DNA from: Ctena decussata
Taxonomy: Eukaryota; Mollusca; Bivalvia; Lucinida; Lucinidae
DNA: 64,000 bases
Direction: 5' to 3'
Assembly: GCA_963989385.1 (NCBI GenBank)
Contig: OZ022498.1
Location: 4,967,501-5,031,500, forward strand
Shown: positions 1 to 11,599 of the stretch, in pieces
Layout of the letters: every line of letters begins with the position of its first letter
How positions within the stretch are numbered: the first letter of the stretch is position 1
Made by a program: the position numbers and the translations under genes
The notes under the pieces: model-generated
Databases searched by the model: none
What the model was told of the DNA's origin: nothing
Seen by the model: only the letters and a program-made list of their open reading frames with translations

Positions 1-226
1 AAAAGAGAAACATTTCAGACAGTCAGATTTTGCATAAATATGAAACGGGCCATATACAAACAACAATTATACATTCTTGAGGATGTAAGTTAGTGCAAAT
101 GCGCCAAGTGTGAAAAAACAAACAAAAAAAAGTGATAAACCACAGACGTGTATACAATTACAGGACTAATGTAGTGGACTTTGCTTTAATACTGGTCTTG
201 TTTAAACATAGTTGTGTATATTAAAG

Positions 227-602
227 GTGAATGGGTACACTTCCATGCCTTTTCTCACCGTTTTTACAAAGTGAAACAATATTTGAGCTGCAACAGGAGA
301 AAACCAACAAAGTGGTTGTGTGCCCAGTGCACACTCAGATCAGCCTGGGCATCAGCCCAGTCTGCTCAGAAGCTTCTCTGTCTGCATGGAGGGCAGATGC
401 CCAGGCTGATTTGAGTGTGAAATGGGTGCACGACCAGTTTGTTGGTTTTCTTGTGTGTCTGCTCATTTGTGTTTTCCTGTTTTCCTAGCTAATGTTGTCC
501 ATCCAAAATGGGGTCTACTCTTAAAAGAAGAAATTTGCTACTAGAGGAGTGAGAGGCAAAAATAGAAATGACACAGTTTCTTCCCCTGAAAGTGTATCCA
601 TG
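227..602. mobile_element. Foldback family 2 copy, split by MITE copy 1
   Basis: It begins GAATGGGTACACTTCCATG and ends GAAAGTGTATCCATGC, which are inverse ends. The inner part holds CTCTTAAAAGAAGAAATTTGC. Other copies are listed separately. Confidence 0.6.
283..472. mobile_element. Foldback MITE family 1, copy 1
   Basis: About 190 bp. The left arm GAGAAAACCAACAAAGTGG is matched by the inverse arm CCAGTTTGTTGGTTTTCTTG, and inner TCAGCCTGGGCAT matches ATGCCCAGGCTGA. It lies inside a copy of foldback family 2. Confidence 0.75.
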
Positions 603-674
603 CTTTTTGAATTTTAATGTCATTATAGTGACCAGCTTAGGTTTCCAGTATTAATAATGATAAAAATAGATATT

Positions 675-1195
675 TGAGCTGTGACACGAGAAAACAAACA
701 AAGTAGCATGTGCACCCAGCAAAGACTCAGATCAGCCTGGGGCCGGGCCGGGTAGCGCAATCGGTAGGGCACCTGACTCGTAAGTCAGAGGTCCTGGGTT
801 CGAATCCCGGTCTGGCCACATACTTTCGTTTCTCCTTCCGCTGATTCAAGAAGGGCAGTTGTCAGTTACTGGCGAAAGTATGTGCACTTAGTACTGGTTA
901 ACCGCTTAGGAGGTCTAAGCCTGCCCAGGAGTAGTGTGGTTAGGTTAACTGACCGTCCCGACATGACCTTAGTTGTTTACCGTGGACGTTAAGCATCAAA
1001 TCAACCAACCAGATCAGCCTGGATATCCACCTAGTCTGATCAGAGTCTTTGTTGTGCACTTCATGGGTAACTAAGGGACCAAGCTACCTCCATATCAACA
1101 GTGGAGACTCTGATCAGACCGGGCGATGCCCAGGTTGATCTTAGTCTTTGCTGCCCCATATGCCACTTTGTTGGTTTTGTCGTGTCATGGCTCAT
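675..1195. mobile_element. Foldback MITE family 1, copy 2, split by the SINE
   Basis: The ends are GAGCTGTGACACGAG and the inverse of GTCGTGTCATGGCTC. Without the SINE the copy is about 240 bp. The inner arms carry GATCAGCCTGG/CCAGGTTGATC and AACAAAGT/ACTTTGTTGG. It ends about 20 bp before a CCDC142-like exon. Confidence 0.8.
741..1009 (+). mobile_element. tRNA-derived SINE, full length, with target-site duplication
   Basis: The head (746-817) folds as a tRNA-like cloverleaf: acceptor GGCCGGG pairs with TCTGGCC, box A is TAGCGCAATCGGTAGG and box B is GGTTCGAATCC. The body contains a TACTTTCG/CGAAAGTA stem, and the tail is AATCAACCAACC. Flanking direct repeats CAGATCAGCCTGG (728-740 and 1010-1022) are a 13-bp target-site duplication. 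The anticodon arm has one extra base around CTCGTAA, so a working tRNA-Thr(CGT) is unlikely. The element is inserted in a MITE. Confidence 0.85.
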
Positions 1196-1216
1196 TAGTT
1201 TTTTTGACAATTACAG

Positions 1217-1394
1217 AACTGCCAAAAGACTACAATGTTTATGTAGAGCATGTTCTGGAAACAGTACTGGAACCAGTCCTGGAAGGTGTGAGTAAACTGA
1301 AGCAGACGACACAGCTCAGTGTGGTTTCCATGGCAACGAGGGCAGTCTGTGATGCCTGGATAGCTTTTATCATGAAAGAGAAAATCAAATTTAG
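1217..1394 (+). CDS. CCDC142: CCDC142-like exon (third from last)
   Basis: The acceptor is a T-rich run ending ACAATTACAG at 1216 and the donor is TTTAG|GTAAAA at 1394. The exon enters in phase 1 and leaves with two bases (AG) that the next exon completes to a Ser codon. It encodes about 59 mostly helical residues. The MITE copy at 675-1195 ends about 20 bp before it. Confidence 0.72.
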
Positions 1395-4300
1395 GTAAAA
1401 ATATGGTCATACATAATTCTACAATTGATGAAAAATTGATATTCTGTTCTTTTGTCATGTCAGGGGTAGCAACCTACGTCATAGCGCATGTGACAGAATT
1501 AATCATTTGACGGCCATTTTGAAGAATCTCTGACAGTTTTTATACGCCCATTTTGAAAAAACGGTCGTATTATGTCATGGCGCTCTCCGTCCATCCGTCC
1601 GTCTGTCCGTAAACCTTCTTGTGTGCGCCATAACTCATTAACCGTTCGGGATATATTCATGATATTTGGTAGGAATATGTATTAGGTTGGGGGAACGTGT
1701 CGCGTACAAAAATGGTTGCTCCCCCTTCCTTAGTTTCCAAGTTATGTCCCTTTGATTAATTTTTTACCTGCAAGTCTTGTGGGCGCCATAACTAGATAAC
1801 TGTTAGGGATATCGTAATGAAACTTCATAGCAATGTGTATGAAGTCCCAACGATGTGTCGCGTACAACATTGGCTGCTCTCCATTTCTTCGTTTTAGAGT
1901 TACATCCCTTTCATTAGTTCTTGTTGACTATTTTTAGCTCACCTGAGCACGAAGTGCTCAAGGTGAGGTATTGTGATCGGTCTTTGTCCGTCGTCCGTCG
2001 TCCGGCGTCCGTCGTCCGGTCGTGCGTCCGGCGTCAACTTTTGCTTTAAACAACTTCTTCTCCAAAACTGCTAGCCGGATTTCAAAATAATTTTACAGAA
2101 ATGTTCCTTAGGGGACTCTCTACCAAAATTGCTCAAATGGTTCCGCTCCGCTGAACAATATGGCCGCCAGAGCTAAAAATAGAAAAACCTTTAAACAACT
2201 TCTCCTCCAAAACTGCTGGGCCGATTTTGAAATTATTTCACAGAAATGTTCCTTAGGACACCCTCTACCAAAATTGCTCAAACGGTTCCGCTCCGCTGAA
2301 CAATATGGCCGCCAGAGCTAAAAATAGAAAAACCTTTAAACGACTTCTCCTCCAAAACTGCTGGGCCTATTTTGAAATAATTTCACAGAAATGTTCCTTA
2401 GGAGACCCTCTACCAAAATTGCTCAAACGGTTCTGCCCCGCTGAGCAATATGGCCACCTGAGCTAAAAATAGAAAAAAGCTTTAAACATCATCGTTTCTA
2501 AAGCCAATGGCTCGATTTCAAAAATATTTCACGGAAATGTTTTACTCATGGCTCTGACCAAAAATTGCTCAGACGGTTCCGCTCCGCTGAACAAAATGGC
2601 CGCCAGAGCTAAAAATAGAAATAAATCTTAGAATGGCACAGAGGGCACAGTTATGATCCAATCATCATGAAACTTTGTCAGAATGTTTATCTTAATAAAT
2701 CTAGACCATCTTCGAAACTGGGTCATGTGGGGTCAAAAACTAGGTCACTGGGTTAAATCTTAGAAAAACCTTGTGCACACTCTAGAGGGCACAGTTATGA
2801 CCCAATCTTCATGAAACTTTGTCAGAATGTTTATTTATATAAAATCTAGGCCAAATTTGAATCTGAGTCTTGTGGGGTCAAAAACAAGGTCATTAGGTCA
2901 AATATTAGAAAAACCTCATGTACACTCTAGAGGGCACAGTTATGATCCTATCTACGTGAAACATTATCAGAATGTTTACTTTCATGAAATTTATACCAGA
3001 TTTGAAACTGGGCCATGTCAGGTCAAAAACTAGGTCACTAGGTCAGTTCTTAGAAAACCAGTGTGAACGCTTTTGAGGACACAGTTTTGTTCTAATCTTC
3101 ATGAGACTTTGTCAGAATGTTTGTCTCCAACGAATCTGGACCAAGGGTGCAACTTGGTCATGTTGGGTCAAAAAGTAGGTCACTAGGTTAAACCTTAGAA
3201 AAACATTGTGTACACTCTAGAAGGCACAGTTTTGATAACTTTGCCAGAATGTTCATATCCAAGAAATCTAGACCAGGTTTGGAACTGGGTCATGTAGGGT
3301 CAAAATCTAGGTCATTAGGTTAAATCTTATAAAAACCTTAGGTACACAATAAAGGGTTCATTTTCCATTTAATCTTTGTGAAACTCTGTCAGTCATATGG
3401 ATGTCTCTGAGGTTAAGTTCACAGGATATTCAGGTGAGCGATCCAGGGCCATCATGGCCCTCTTGTTGTGTATACTTACATTGTGCATACCATAACTTGG
3501 TAACCGTTTGGACTATCATGATGAAACTATATAACAATGTGCATGATCACAAGACAGTGTGTCACATATAAGAATGGTTGCTCCCCCTTTCTTAATTTTG
3601 GAGTAACCTCCCTTTGATTAGTATATTTTAGGCATTTCTCATTCACTCCATATCTCCTTTAACTTTTGAAATATTAGAATTAAACTTTGTAGGAATGTGT
3701 ATAATGTGGTAATGTATCCTGAGCAAGAACCACAACTCTGGCTCACTTACTGAATTACCTGCCCTTGCATAAATATCATGTTTACTCGTAACATTTCAAC
3801 TGTTTAAAATATTGTATGATGTCAAGGGAATGTAATGGAACCAAGAATGGTGTATCTAGTATATTTAGTTTATCTCCCTTGACTTGATATGCTAACAGTA
3901 TATTTAAATAATGTTGAATTCATTTTTTAGAGTGGTTGCCTCTGTTTGTCTGTCTATCCTTTTGTAAACAGTCTTGTTCATTCTGTACCTCCTTTATGAC
4001 ATTTAAACGGGTGTATTATGCGCCGCTTGCGAAGCCCTTGTTCCGTTTGTAATATATAAGAGACAGGATTGTAACACAAGATAAAATGGTGAGTCGGTGC
4101 TTACATGTACATATGGTCCAGATATATAGGGCATGATTCTTCAAAGGGTAAGAAATTATAAAATACCTCACGACAATTTTTGATGTGGACAGATGAGAAA
4201 AACATGCATTAAGGCAGATCACTTTACTGAAGTGTTTTCAGATTAAGCAAGTATTTTATGGTGAATTCTGGTAATATTGAGTCCAAAACATCTATAGGTA

Positions 4301-7300
4301 CCAGATCGACAAGATATTTGGTTGTTTCAGTGTTTGCCAAGCCTTCATTATGCAAAACATTTACCTTATTAGGCCGCTGATAAAACGATTATGATGTCAG
4401 CGCTATGACGTAGGTTGTCACCCTTGAATGTCCTTGTCTTCATCTTGCCTGGGGTCGTATTTATAAAAGCACTTAAGCCGTGCTATGCTGTTGCTAAGGC
4501 TAAATTTCTTTGAAGGAGATTCCCTTTGCTATGGCGAAACAGTCTGAAAAAGGACTGTTTTAGAATGGATAACCCTTTCTCACCCACTGGACAAGAATAT
4601 CCCTTTGTAGAGCTGTCTGAAATTTTTCTATTTTGGCCTGCTATCCCAGCCTAGGCTCAGAAAGCTGTCTCAAAATGTCAGTCATTTGTATATAGTACAG
4701 CCCAATCATGTTATACACTTAATTTCAACAAATCTACTAACTACCTGTCATGTAAATTGCATGCAGAATATGAATTTGACAGCCAGTGATGTACAGGAAG
4801 TGTCACTTAAGATTTCTGATTAACTGCCAGTCATGAAAAATGTGTGCGCAAGGTGAAATTAACACAAATGCTAAACTATTTACAGAAAATTAGCTTGAAG
4901 TTTATAGGAATGACCTCTGACAAAAAAGAAGTTGAGAAATTAGTGAATATCCTGTTTTGTAAATACTAAGGGTGAGAAAAATAATCAATGATGGCAAGCC
5001 TCCCATAAGACTAAATAATCTGAAAACGAGCCTGAGATTTCCTTGTTTTGGTCTCAACCTCATCATAGATTCTATTTATCTCACTGCAGAATTTCACAGG
5101 ACTGCATTTACATATTTGTGCTAATTTTGGATGGGTTAACTTCCATCTTATAAGCGAGTAAATGCGGTGCATGTATCTTGAACTACTTTGCTTAATTCTG
5201 TTTTTGGAGTGCAGCAGTGCTCATAGCTTCTACCTCTGTATTTTGCAGCTATGTAGGAGCCCACCAACTTGGCTTGGATGTAGCTTTCATGAAGTCTTGG
5301 CTGCGACAATGTATCCCAAATGAGGCTGTGAGATTGACTATCCTGGATCTTGGCATCTTAAAGGCTCTCAATGGTGCTGTGCAGCTACTGAAGAGACAGA
5401 ACGGGAAACGGTCTTCAAGTCGCTTTAGGGACTCTTTTAGAGAGGACAGTAAGTACAGTAGAACTTCATTGGCTCAAACAGGCTTGGGACCATGAAAATT
5501 AGTTCCATCCAAGGGCTAGTTCTAGTCATCTTCAAATAATTATTCCAAAGGGAACAAATCATAAAGTCAATGAATTAAAAACACTCTTTTTTAGCTCACC
5601 TGGCCCGAAGGGCTATAGTGAGCTATTGTCATACCAATGCGTCCGGCGTGCGTCGTGCTCCGTGCGTCTGTGCGTCCGTGCGTCCGTGCGTCGTCCGTCA
5701 ACACCTAAAAACAAATATTCAAACATCTTCTTCTGTAAAACTACTGGTCCCATGGTTCTCAAATTTCACATGGAGCATGACCTGACTCCAGGGTCTCAGA
5801 ATTGTAAAATTGGGTCAGGTTGAAAATCCAAGATGGCTGCCGTTACTAAAAATAGCAAAAACAACAAAATAAACTTCTTCTTCAGAACCACTGGGTATAT
5901 TTGTCTGAATTTTGGCATGGAACATCAGTGAAACCTTGGTATTCAAAATTGTAAAAATGAAAAAAATCTGTAGCGGAGTTTTGTCACAGTGACCTACTTT
6001 CTGTATACGTGTGTAATTTTGCTCAAATGCCAATGTCAAAAAATGACCTATTTAAACAACTTCAAACAACTTTTTCTCTAAAACCACTGAACCCATGGAT
6101 CTCAAATTTCACATGGAGCATGACCAGACTGCAGGGTTTCAAAATTGTAAAATTGGGTCAGGTCAAGAATCCAAGATGGCTGCCGTTACTAAAAATAGCA
6201 AAAACAACAAAATCAACTTCTTCTCCAGAACCATTTGGTATATTTGGTTGAAAGTTTGCATGGAACATAAGTGGGACCTTGGTATTGAAAATTGTAAAAA
6301 TAAACAAAATCTATAGCGGAATTAGGTCACAGTGACCTACTTAGCGTTTACAAGGCCGATTTTGCTCAAATGTCAATATCTAAAGAAAATGCAACCAATT
6401 CTGACCAGATTTGGTCAGAAACGGTTCTTGAATGGAATTATTTCAATTTTGTGCCAGTTGACTATCCAAGATGGCCACCATGGGGGCCGTTACTAAAAAT
6501 AGCACAAACATAAAAATGACAATTACTCAAGAACCCTTGAATGGAATTGGACCAATTTTGTGTCAGAATGTTCCTTGCATGAAGCCGTTTCGATTAATTG
6601 CAATTTGGCATTCCAAGATGGCCGCCATCTGGTGTTACTAAAAATAGAACAACCATAAAAATGACAATTACTCAAGAACCCTTGAATGGAATTGGACCAA
6701 TTTTGTGTCAGAATGTTCCTTGCATGAAGTCGTTTCGATTAATTGCAATTTGGCATTCCAAGATGGCCGCCATCTGCCGTTACTAAAAATAGCACAAAAC
6801 ATGAAAATGACAATATCTCAGTAACCGCTGAATGGATTTTGACGAAATTTGTGTCAAAATGATTCTTGCATTGAGATGTTTTAAAAATATCTAACTGTAG
6901 ACCAGTCATATTGGCCTCTGTTACTAAAAATAGAAAAATGTGAAAATTAGAAAATGTCAATGGAATTGGGTTAATTTTGTGTCAGAATGGTCCTTTCATT
7001 AAGCTTTTTCGATTTTTTGCATTTTGGCTTTCCAAGATGGCTGCCATCTGCCGTTACTAAAAAAAGCACAAAACATGAAACCGACAATATCTCAGTAACA
7101 GCTGAATGGATTTTGACGAAATTTGTGTCAAAATGATTCTTGCATTTAGATGTTTCAAAAATATCTAACTGTAGACCAGTCATATTGGCCTCTGTTACTA
7201 AAAATAGAAAAATGTGAAAATGGAATTGGACCAAATTTGTGTCAGACTCCGGATGACTGATATATGGTCCTTGCATGGAGGCTTTTCGATTTTTTACATT

Positions 7301-8916
7301 TTAGCAATCCAAGATGGCCGCCATCTGCCATTACTAAAAATAGTACACAACATGAAACTGGCAATATCTCAGTAACCCCTGAATGGATTTTGATGAAATT
7401 TGTGGCAAAATGATTCTTGCATTGAGGTGTTTCAAAAGTAAATATATAAAGACCAGGCAAGTTGGCCTCTGTTACTAAAAGTAGCAAAATGTGAAAATGA
7501 GAAATTCTCAGTGGAATTGGACCAATTTTGTATCAGAATGGTCCTGTTGCACAATAGCCAGGTGAGCGATATCAGGCCCATTTGGGCCTCTTGTTTTTAA
7601 TTTTCGGCCTTAGGCCTTCATCAGGAACGATAAAACAATTATTCTAGCTGAGTGGCATTCATCTTTTAAGAAATGAGTAATGTTGATCAACATTACTCAC
7701 TTCCTAAAAGATGAATGCCACTTAGCTAGAATAATTGTTTTATCACTCCTGAAGAAGGCCTAAGGCCGAAAATTTGAAAAAAGATTGTTTTTAATTCATT
7801 GACATCTGAGGTTAGTTTCTACAGAAAATGACCTCTAGGGACCAAGGAAGGATTTCTAGTGAGGCAGGGTTAACAAGCAATAAGGCTCAAGCCATTGAAG
7901 TTCTGCTGTAATTTTGTTAAGTCTGTTTGATTTGTAAGCAATAAAAAGGGGCCATGTGGCCAAGTGGTTAGAGATGCTCAGCTATAGTGCAGAAGGCCAC
8001 AGATTTGAATCCCTCTGGGCTAGCAACAACTGAAAACAGCGACTGAAAAACTCTGTTAACCCAACAGTAGATAAGGTACAGTTTAAGGTAGCAAAAACTT
8101 CAATGTCATGATTAGTTAAGGAAAAAGGTAAAATGCTCACTTGTTATCTCTTTCCTTAGCATGTTTAATAAATTCAATAACACATGAATACTCATGTAAA
8201 AATTGTGTAATAAAGGAGTATGAATGAATGATTCTGTTTATCATATAATACTGAAGTTGATTTTATTTGCGGTTTTTGCATGAAGGCATCAAGATTTTAC
8301 CAAGAGTGAATATGATGCCATGTACATGATAACACCATAATACACAACATATCTGGAAAGCCCACTTGAAAGCTGTCAAATGCAACATCATTTGGTAATA
8401 CAACTATTTCTATGTCTTTGTGATTCCACTTTAGCCCACAAAAACATAAAATAATTGTTTTATTAACCAAACAAAGGAAAATTGCGTCTTCATTATGTTA
8501 GGAAGCTTTAGCTATATCTGATGATATGTCGTGTGTGACCAGGCAATAGTCAGAAATATTAACAGCTGCTTTTGCTGTACATCTAAACTTGTGACATCAT
8601 TTACTGGGTAATAGTCAAAAATAAATATTGACTTGTCACATGCGATGAACTTGAATTCTACAGTAGACAGTCAAATTTAGGTAATTACTCTGCATATAGT
8701 ATGATGGCTAATAACAGTATTTATTACTTGATAATTCCAGGTGCAGACAGTGTCTCAGGGAACGACATATCAGTACAGGGGGAGAGCAGTATCCACGAGA
8801 TTGAAACTGACATCAGCCATGTGGGAAACCCGGACGACTGGTTGGCACTCAGAGTCCAGGGAGGGAGGTCCTGGAAGCTGTCATCTTGTTTTACCCCCGA
8901 GGCTTGTGAGGGATAA
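1217..8916 (+). CDS. CCDC142: CCDC142-like protein, C-terminal part (three exons, 5' end outside window)
   Basis: Join 1217-1394, 5249-5448, 8741-8916. The reading frame stays open through both introns (GTAAAA...TGCAG, phase 2; GTAAGT...TCCAG, phase 1) and ends at TAA 8914-8916, giving about 183 residues. Exon one reads LPKDYNVYVEHVLETVLEPV and then a helical stretch ending AWIAFIMKEKIKF. Exon two continues SYVGAHQLGLDVAFMKSWL and TILDLGILKALNGAVQLL. The last exon is acidic and ends with DDWLALRVQGGRSWKL before a short tail. From memory of the family, this order (EAWLDHI..IRFS, QGALQL, DWL, then an L.GAL segment and a late WLALR motif) matches the C-terminal domain of animal CCDC142, a poorly characterised intracellular protein. 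No alignment was run. Upstream exons lie left of the window. The alternative is another helical protein with a similar C-terminus. Confidence 0.72.
1541..4040 (+). repeat. Interspersed repeat (TATACGCCCATTTTG family), split by an AGCTCACC repeat
   Basis: It starts TTTTTATACGCCCATTTTG with a (CCGT)n-like stretch (CCGTCCATCCGTCCGTC), then degenerate sub-repeats (CATAACT...GGTTGCTCCCCCTT) at 1620-1930 and 3480-3620. It ends near GTATTATGCGCCGCTTGCG. It lies in intron 1 of the CCDC142-like gene. An inverted relative is at 58975-59345. Confidence 0.6.
1933..3475 (+). repeat. Long AGCTCACC repeat, copy 1
   Basis: Begins TTTTTAGCTCACCTGAGCAC and ends CAGGTGAGCGATCCAGGG...GGCCCTCTTG. Inside are a CCGTCGTCCGTC tract (1980-2030), four about 145-bp units with ATGGCCGCCAGAGC (2050-2625), and about six 120-bp units with GAGGGCACAGTTATGA (2630-3420). 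No coding potential. Confidence 0.8.
5249..5448 (+). CDS. CCDC142: CCDC142-like exon (second from last)
   Basis: Acceptor TATTTTGCAG ends at 5248; donor GGACA|GTAAGT follows 5448. It carries an SYVGAHQLGLDVAFMKSWL segment and an LNGAVQLLKRQNGKR basic stretch that ends in a Ser/Arg-rich run. The frame is preserved with both neighbouring exons. Confidence 0.72.
5590..7595 (+). repeat. Long AGCTCACC repeat, copy 2 (intron 2 of CCDC142-like gene)
   Basis: TTTTTTTAGCTCACCTGGCC start, CAGGTGAGCGATATCAGGCC end and CCTCTTG terminus. The interior repeats CCAAGATGGCCGCCATCTG and GTTACTAAAAATAG in degenerate units of about 145-310 bp. The short open frames seen here follow the repeat units and are not genes. 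Confidence 0.8.
7601..7772. mobile_element. 172-bp near-perfect palindromic MITE
   Basis: TTTTCGGCCTTAGGCCTTC at left and GAAGGCCTAAGGCCGAAAA at right; the arms pair through CAATTATTCTAGCT and CATTCATCTTTT to a centre at GTTGATCAAC. It abuts the end of the long repeat at 7595. Confidence 0.82.
7947..8020 (+). mobile_element. Degenerate tRNA-like SINE head
   Basis: GGCCAAGTGGTTAGAG resembles box A and GATTTGAATCCC resembles box B 32 bp later. The acceptor stem is poor, so this is a decayed tRNA-derived SINE, not a tRNA gene. The 3' limit is unclear (possibly near 8120). Confidence 0.45.
8741..8916 (+). CDS. CCDC142: CCDC142-like last coding exon
   Basis: Acceptor ATAATTCCAG ends at 8740 and the stop TAA is 8914-8916. 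It encodes an acidic Ser-rich linker, then NPDDWLALRVQGGRSWKL and a short tail. No clear AATAAA signal lies close downstream, so the 3' end of the transcript is undefined. Confidence 0.68.
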
Positions 8917-8941
8917 AGTCTTTAAAGGGATGTGGCTGCCT

Positions 8942-9018
8942 ATATGCAAATGAGCTGTTAAATATTGAAATTTTGTCAGTTTGACAAAATTTCACTATTC
9001 AACAGCTTATTTGCATGC
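8942..9018. repeat. Palindrome in the CCDC142-like 3' flank
   Basis: TGCAAATGAGCTGTT at left pairs with AACAGCTTATTTGCA at right. The core is GAAATTTTGTCAGTTTGACA, which continues as AAATTTC. The same core occurs in inverse at 29769-29815. Confidence 0.7.
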
Positions 9019-9266
9019 AAAAATGACTGTGATTGAACAAATCAAAGAAATTATGTTTCTGAGCATGGAAATCTGCAAGAACCTGTCCTTTAACGCTTGA
9101 CTTTCTAAATATGAAATGTACCTTTACATATGAAATGTTAGAATTACTCTTAGTGAATCTCTGAAACCCAGATGTTGGCTGCATTATCAAATGGAAATAC
9201 CCAGCTGTTTAATGGTAAATCCAGAGAAAATCCAGAGCTCATTTGACCTTAAAATATATTAAGGTG

Positions 9267-10030
9267 TATGGATGCACTTCCAGGGAAAGCAGCTCTGTAA
9301 ATTCCATTTTTGTCTCCCTTTTCACTGGAAGTCAACTCGTAAAACAAAAGACTGGTAAAACAAAAGACTGATCGGTATATATATTTTTTTTTTACAAAGG
9401 TGAAACATGTAGTGACCTTGCTTGCTCCACTGGGTCACATATCTGCTGTCCGAGGCCTGGTAAAGGACTAGTGTCACTGAAGTCCGGCTTGTATAAGTCA
9501 AGGGTAAATTTCCATGAATTATATATTCTCATATGTATTTTCCCAAATATATAATAAAAGTCCTTGTTGTTGGCATCTCTCCTCGTACAAAAATGTAGAT
9601 CTGACTTTGAAAAGCAAAACAAATATTGCTTGTGGGCTAATTATTAAAGAAAAAATAAAAATAAAAGAAATAAAAGAAATAGCGGTCGTATTATCATCAT
9701 CATCAAGGTTGTCTGTTTCTGAAAAGGTGGAAAAAAGAGTCGGTTAGAATCTTAAGATACTGTATTCATAAAGAACACTCCTGGCTTTTCCCTAAGGGGT
9801 GTACTTGAAGAACAGCTTCTTCCCTTTTATGAGAACTCTCATTTGAGTAGGGAGGCAAATACTGTAATAATCCTAATAAACACCCCTGCCTGTTTTCCAG
9901 CAATAATGTTATATTAACTTGAATGAATTCCTGTTTGCTTTGCTGGATAAGGTAGCTCTTTGAAGTAGAGTCTACTCTTAAAGGAAAGAATTTGCTCCTA
10001 AAGGAGTTGCTTCCCCTGAAAGTATGCCCA
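9267..10030. mobile_element. Foldback family 2 copy, interrupted
   Basis: The left end GTATGGATGCACTTCC...TTTGTCTCCCTTTTCACTGG is at 9267-9330; the right part TCTTAAAGGAAAGAATTTGCTCC ends near GAAAGTATGCCCATC at 9970-10030. The 630 bp between are AT-rich with no recognised gene. Confidence 0.45.
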
Positions 10031-10074
10031 TCTCCTTTCTATTGCATATCATATTTAGTGATTTACTGCATAAC

Positions 10075-10113
10075 ACCCCCCCCCCCCCCACACACACACA
10101 CACGCACACACAC
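10075..10113 (+). repeat. C-run and CA microsatellite
   Basis: About 15 C bases followed by (CA)n with one CG interruption. Repeat length in such tracts is often uncertain in assemblies. Confidence 0.9.
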
Positions 10114-10378
10114 AAGACTTTTACTACGATTATTATGACATGGAAATGGTAGAGTTGCATCCCTTAAAAGTATCCAGTTTACATTTCATATTGAACTCAT
10201 ACTTGTAATTATTTATGCTACCAGACCCAATCTTTACTTGACATGTGCCCAATTCTGTGATATTTACTAAGTATGTGTATGCTCAAGTTTTGTATACTTT
10301 TGATATGTGAGTCAGAAGGGGTGTGTATTCTTTGCCTTATTTGAATATTTGATTATGCTTGGTATATTTATTACATAT

Positions 10379-10616
10379 GAGCCGCGGCATAACAAAACCA
10401 ACAAAGAGGCATTGGAGCCCAGGGAAGACTCAGATCAGCCTGGGCATCCGCCCAGTCTGATCAGTCTTCGCTGAGCGCTTAAAGGGTAGCTAAGGGCCTA
10501 AGCTACCTCTATGTGGACAGCCAAGACTCTGATCCGACTGGGCAGATGCCCAGGCTGATCTGAGTCTGTGCTGGGCGCACAACCACTTTGTTGGTTTTGT
10601 TGTGTCGCATCTCATA
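10379..10616. mobile_element. Foldback MITE family 1, copy 3
   Basis: About 238 bp with both arms complete: GAGCCGCGGCATAACAAAAC at left, the inverse of GTTTTGTTGTGTCGCATCTC at right. The centre is GCTTAAAGGGTAGCTAAGG. No coding potential. Confidence 0.82.
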
Positions 10617-11104
10617 TAATTGTTATAATGTTTCTCTATCTGTTATACTGATATGGCCAGTAGTTTGCATATGTGATATTTTTTAACCCCTAACAGAAAG
10701 GTTCATCTGGTGATATCCTGGCAGCTGTCAGTCTGTAGATACTTTCTTGTCTGCCCCATAACTTGAATACCCCCTATAATGTTTTCATGATACTTCACAG
10801 TTATATAAAACTGGTCATAAAGATGTGTCACATGATAACCCTTGATTTTATACTTTTTCAGATGTCTGATATCTTTTTTGGTGGGCTTATGTCTGCTCTG
10901 TAGTTTGAATACTCCTACTGGGTAGACCAGCCTTTATTTAAGTTTAAAGCTATGAAGTGCCATTTTCATATCTTGTCTCAGGTTGTTTATAGAGAGATAA
11001 AGGAAATATGAGATAATCTGAGTTAATTCTCAAAAATAAGTGTTGAGACCTTTTACTAGAACAGCCTCACTTTAATAGGCAGCTCCAGTGGTAGATGATA
11101 GCAT

Positions 11105-11303
11105 ATGAGCTGTGATATGACAAAACCAACAAAGTGGCATGTGCACCCAGCGGAGACTCAGATCAGCCTGGGCATTTGCTAAGCTGGATCTAAGCTGCCT
11201 CCTTGTCGACAGCAAAGACTTTACCCAGACTTAGCTGCTGCCCAGGCTGATCTGAGTTTTCGCGTAGTGCAACTGCCACTTTGTTGGTTTTCTCATGTGA
11301 TTT
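11105..11303. mobile_element. Foldback MITE family 1, copy 4
   Basis: About 200 bp. Arms GAGCTGTGATATGAC and TCTCATGTGA with the internal AACAAAGTGGCA/TGCCACTTTGTT pairing. Shorter centre than the other copies. Confidence 0.75.
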
Positions 11304-11309
11304 AAGAGA

Positions 11310-11562
11310 GCTCTAGATGAGGTGGGGTAACAGGGATAATTTATAGATAATTTTCCTTCTTTTGCAATAAAAACATATGTTGTGACCCCATATTAGAACC
11401 GTCTCTGAGAGACAGTTCAAACGAGGGGTCACAATGTATGTTTTTATGCAAATTTAAGAAAAATTATCCCAAAATTATCCCTGTTACCCATTCCTGTTAT
11501 ACGGAAAAATAAGGAAAAATCATCCCTAATTTATTGTTGTTAACCCTTCTTATCTGGAGCTC
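11310..11562. mobile_element. Foldback element with AGAGCTCTAGATGAGG ends
   Basis: The left arm AGCTCTAGATGAGGTGGGGT and right arm CTTCTTATCTGGAGCT are inverse. The centre pairs GTTGTGACCCC with GGGGTCACAA. A partial second copy lies at 19762-19870. It is non-coding. Confidence 0.62.
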
Positions 11563-11599
11563 TGTCAGAAATAAAACGTATTTCAGAGTGTTTTTAAGG

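Noticed and set aside
746..818. Functional tRNA-Thr(CGT) gene
   Set aside because: Boxes A and B and the acceptor stem are good, but the anticodon arm has an extra base and a SINE body, tail and target duplication follow. It is a SINE head.
11320..11345. Homing-endonuclease-like site (GTAACAGGGATAAT)
   Set aside because: Resembles but does not equal the I-SceI site, and lies inside a foldback element. No endonuclease gene is nearby.
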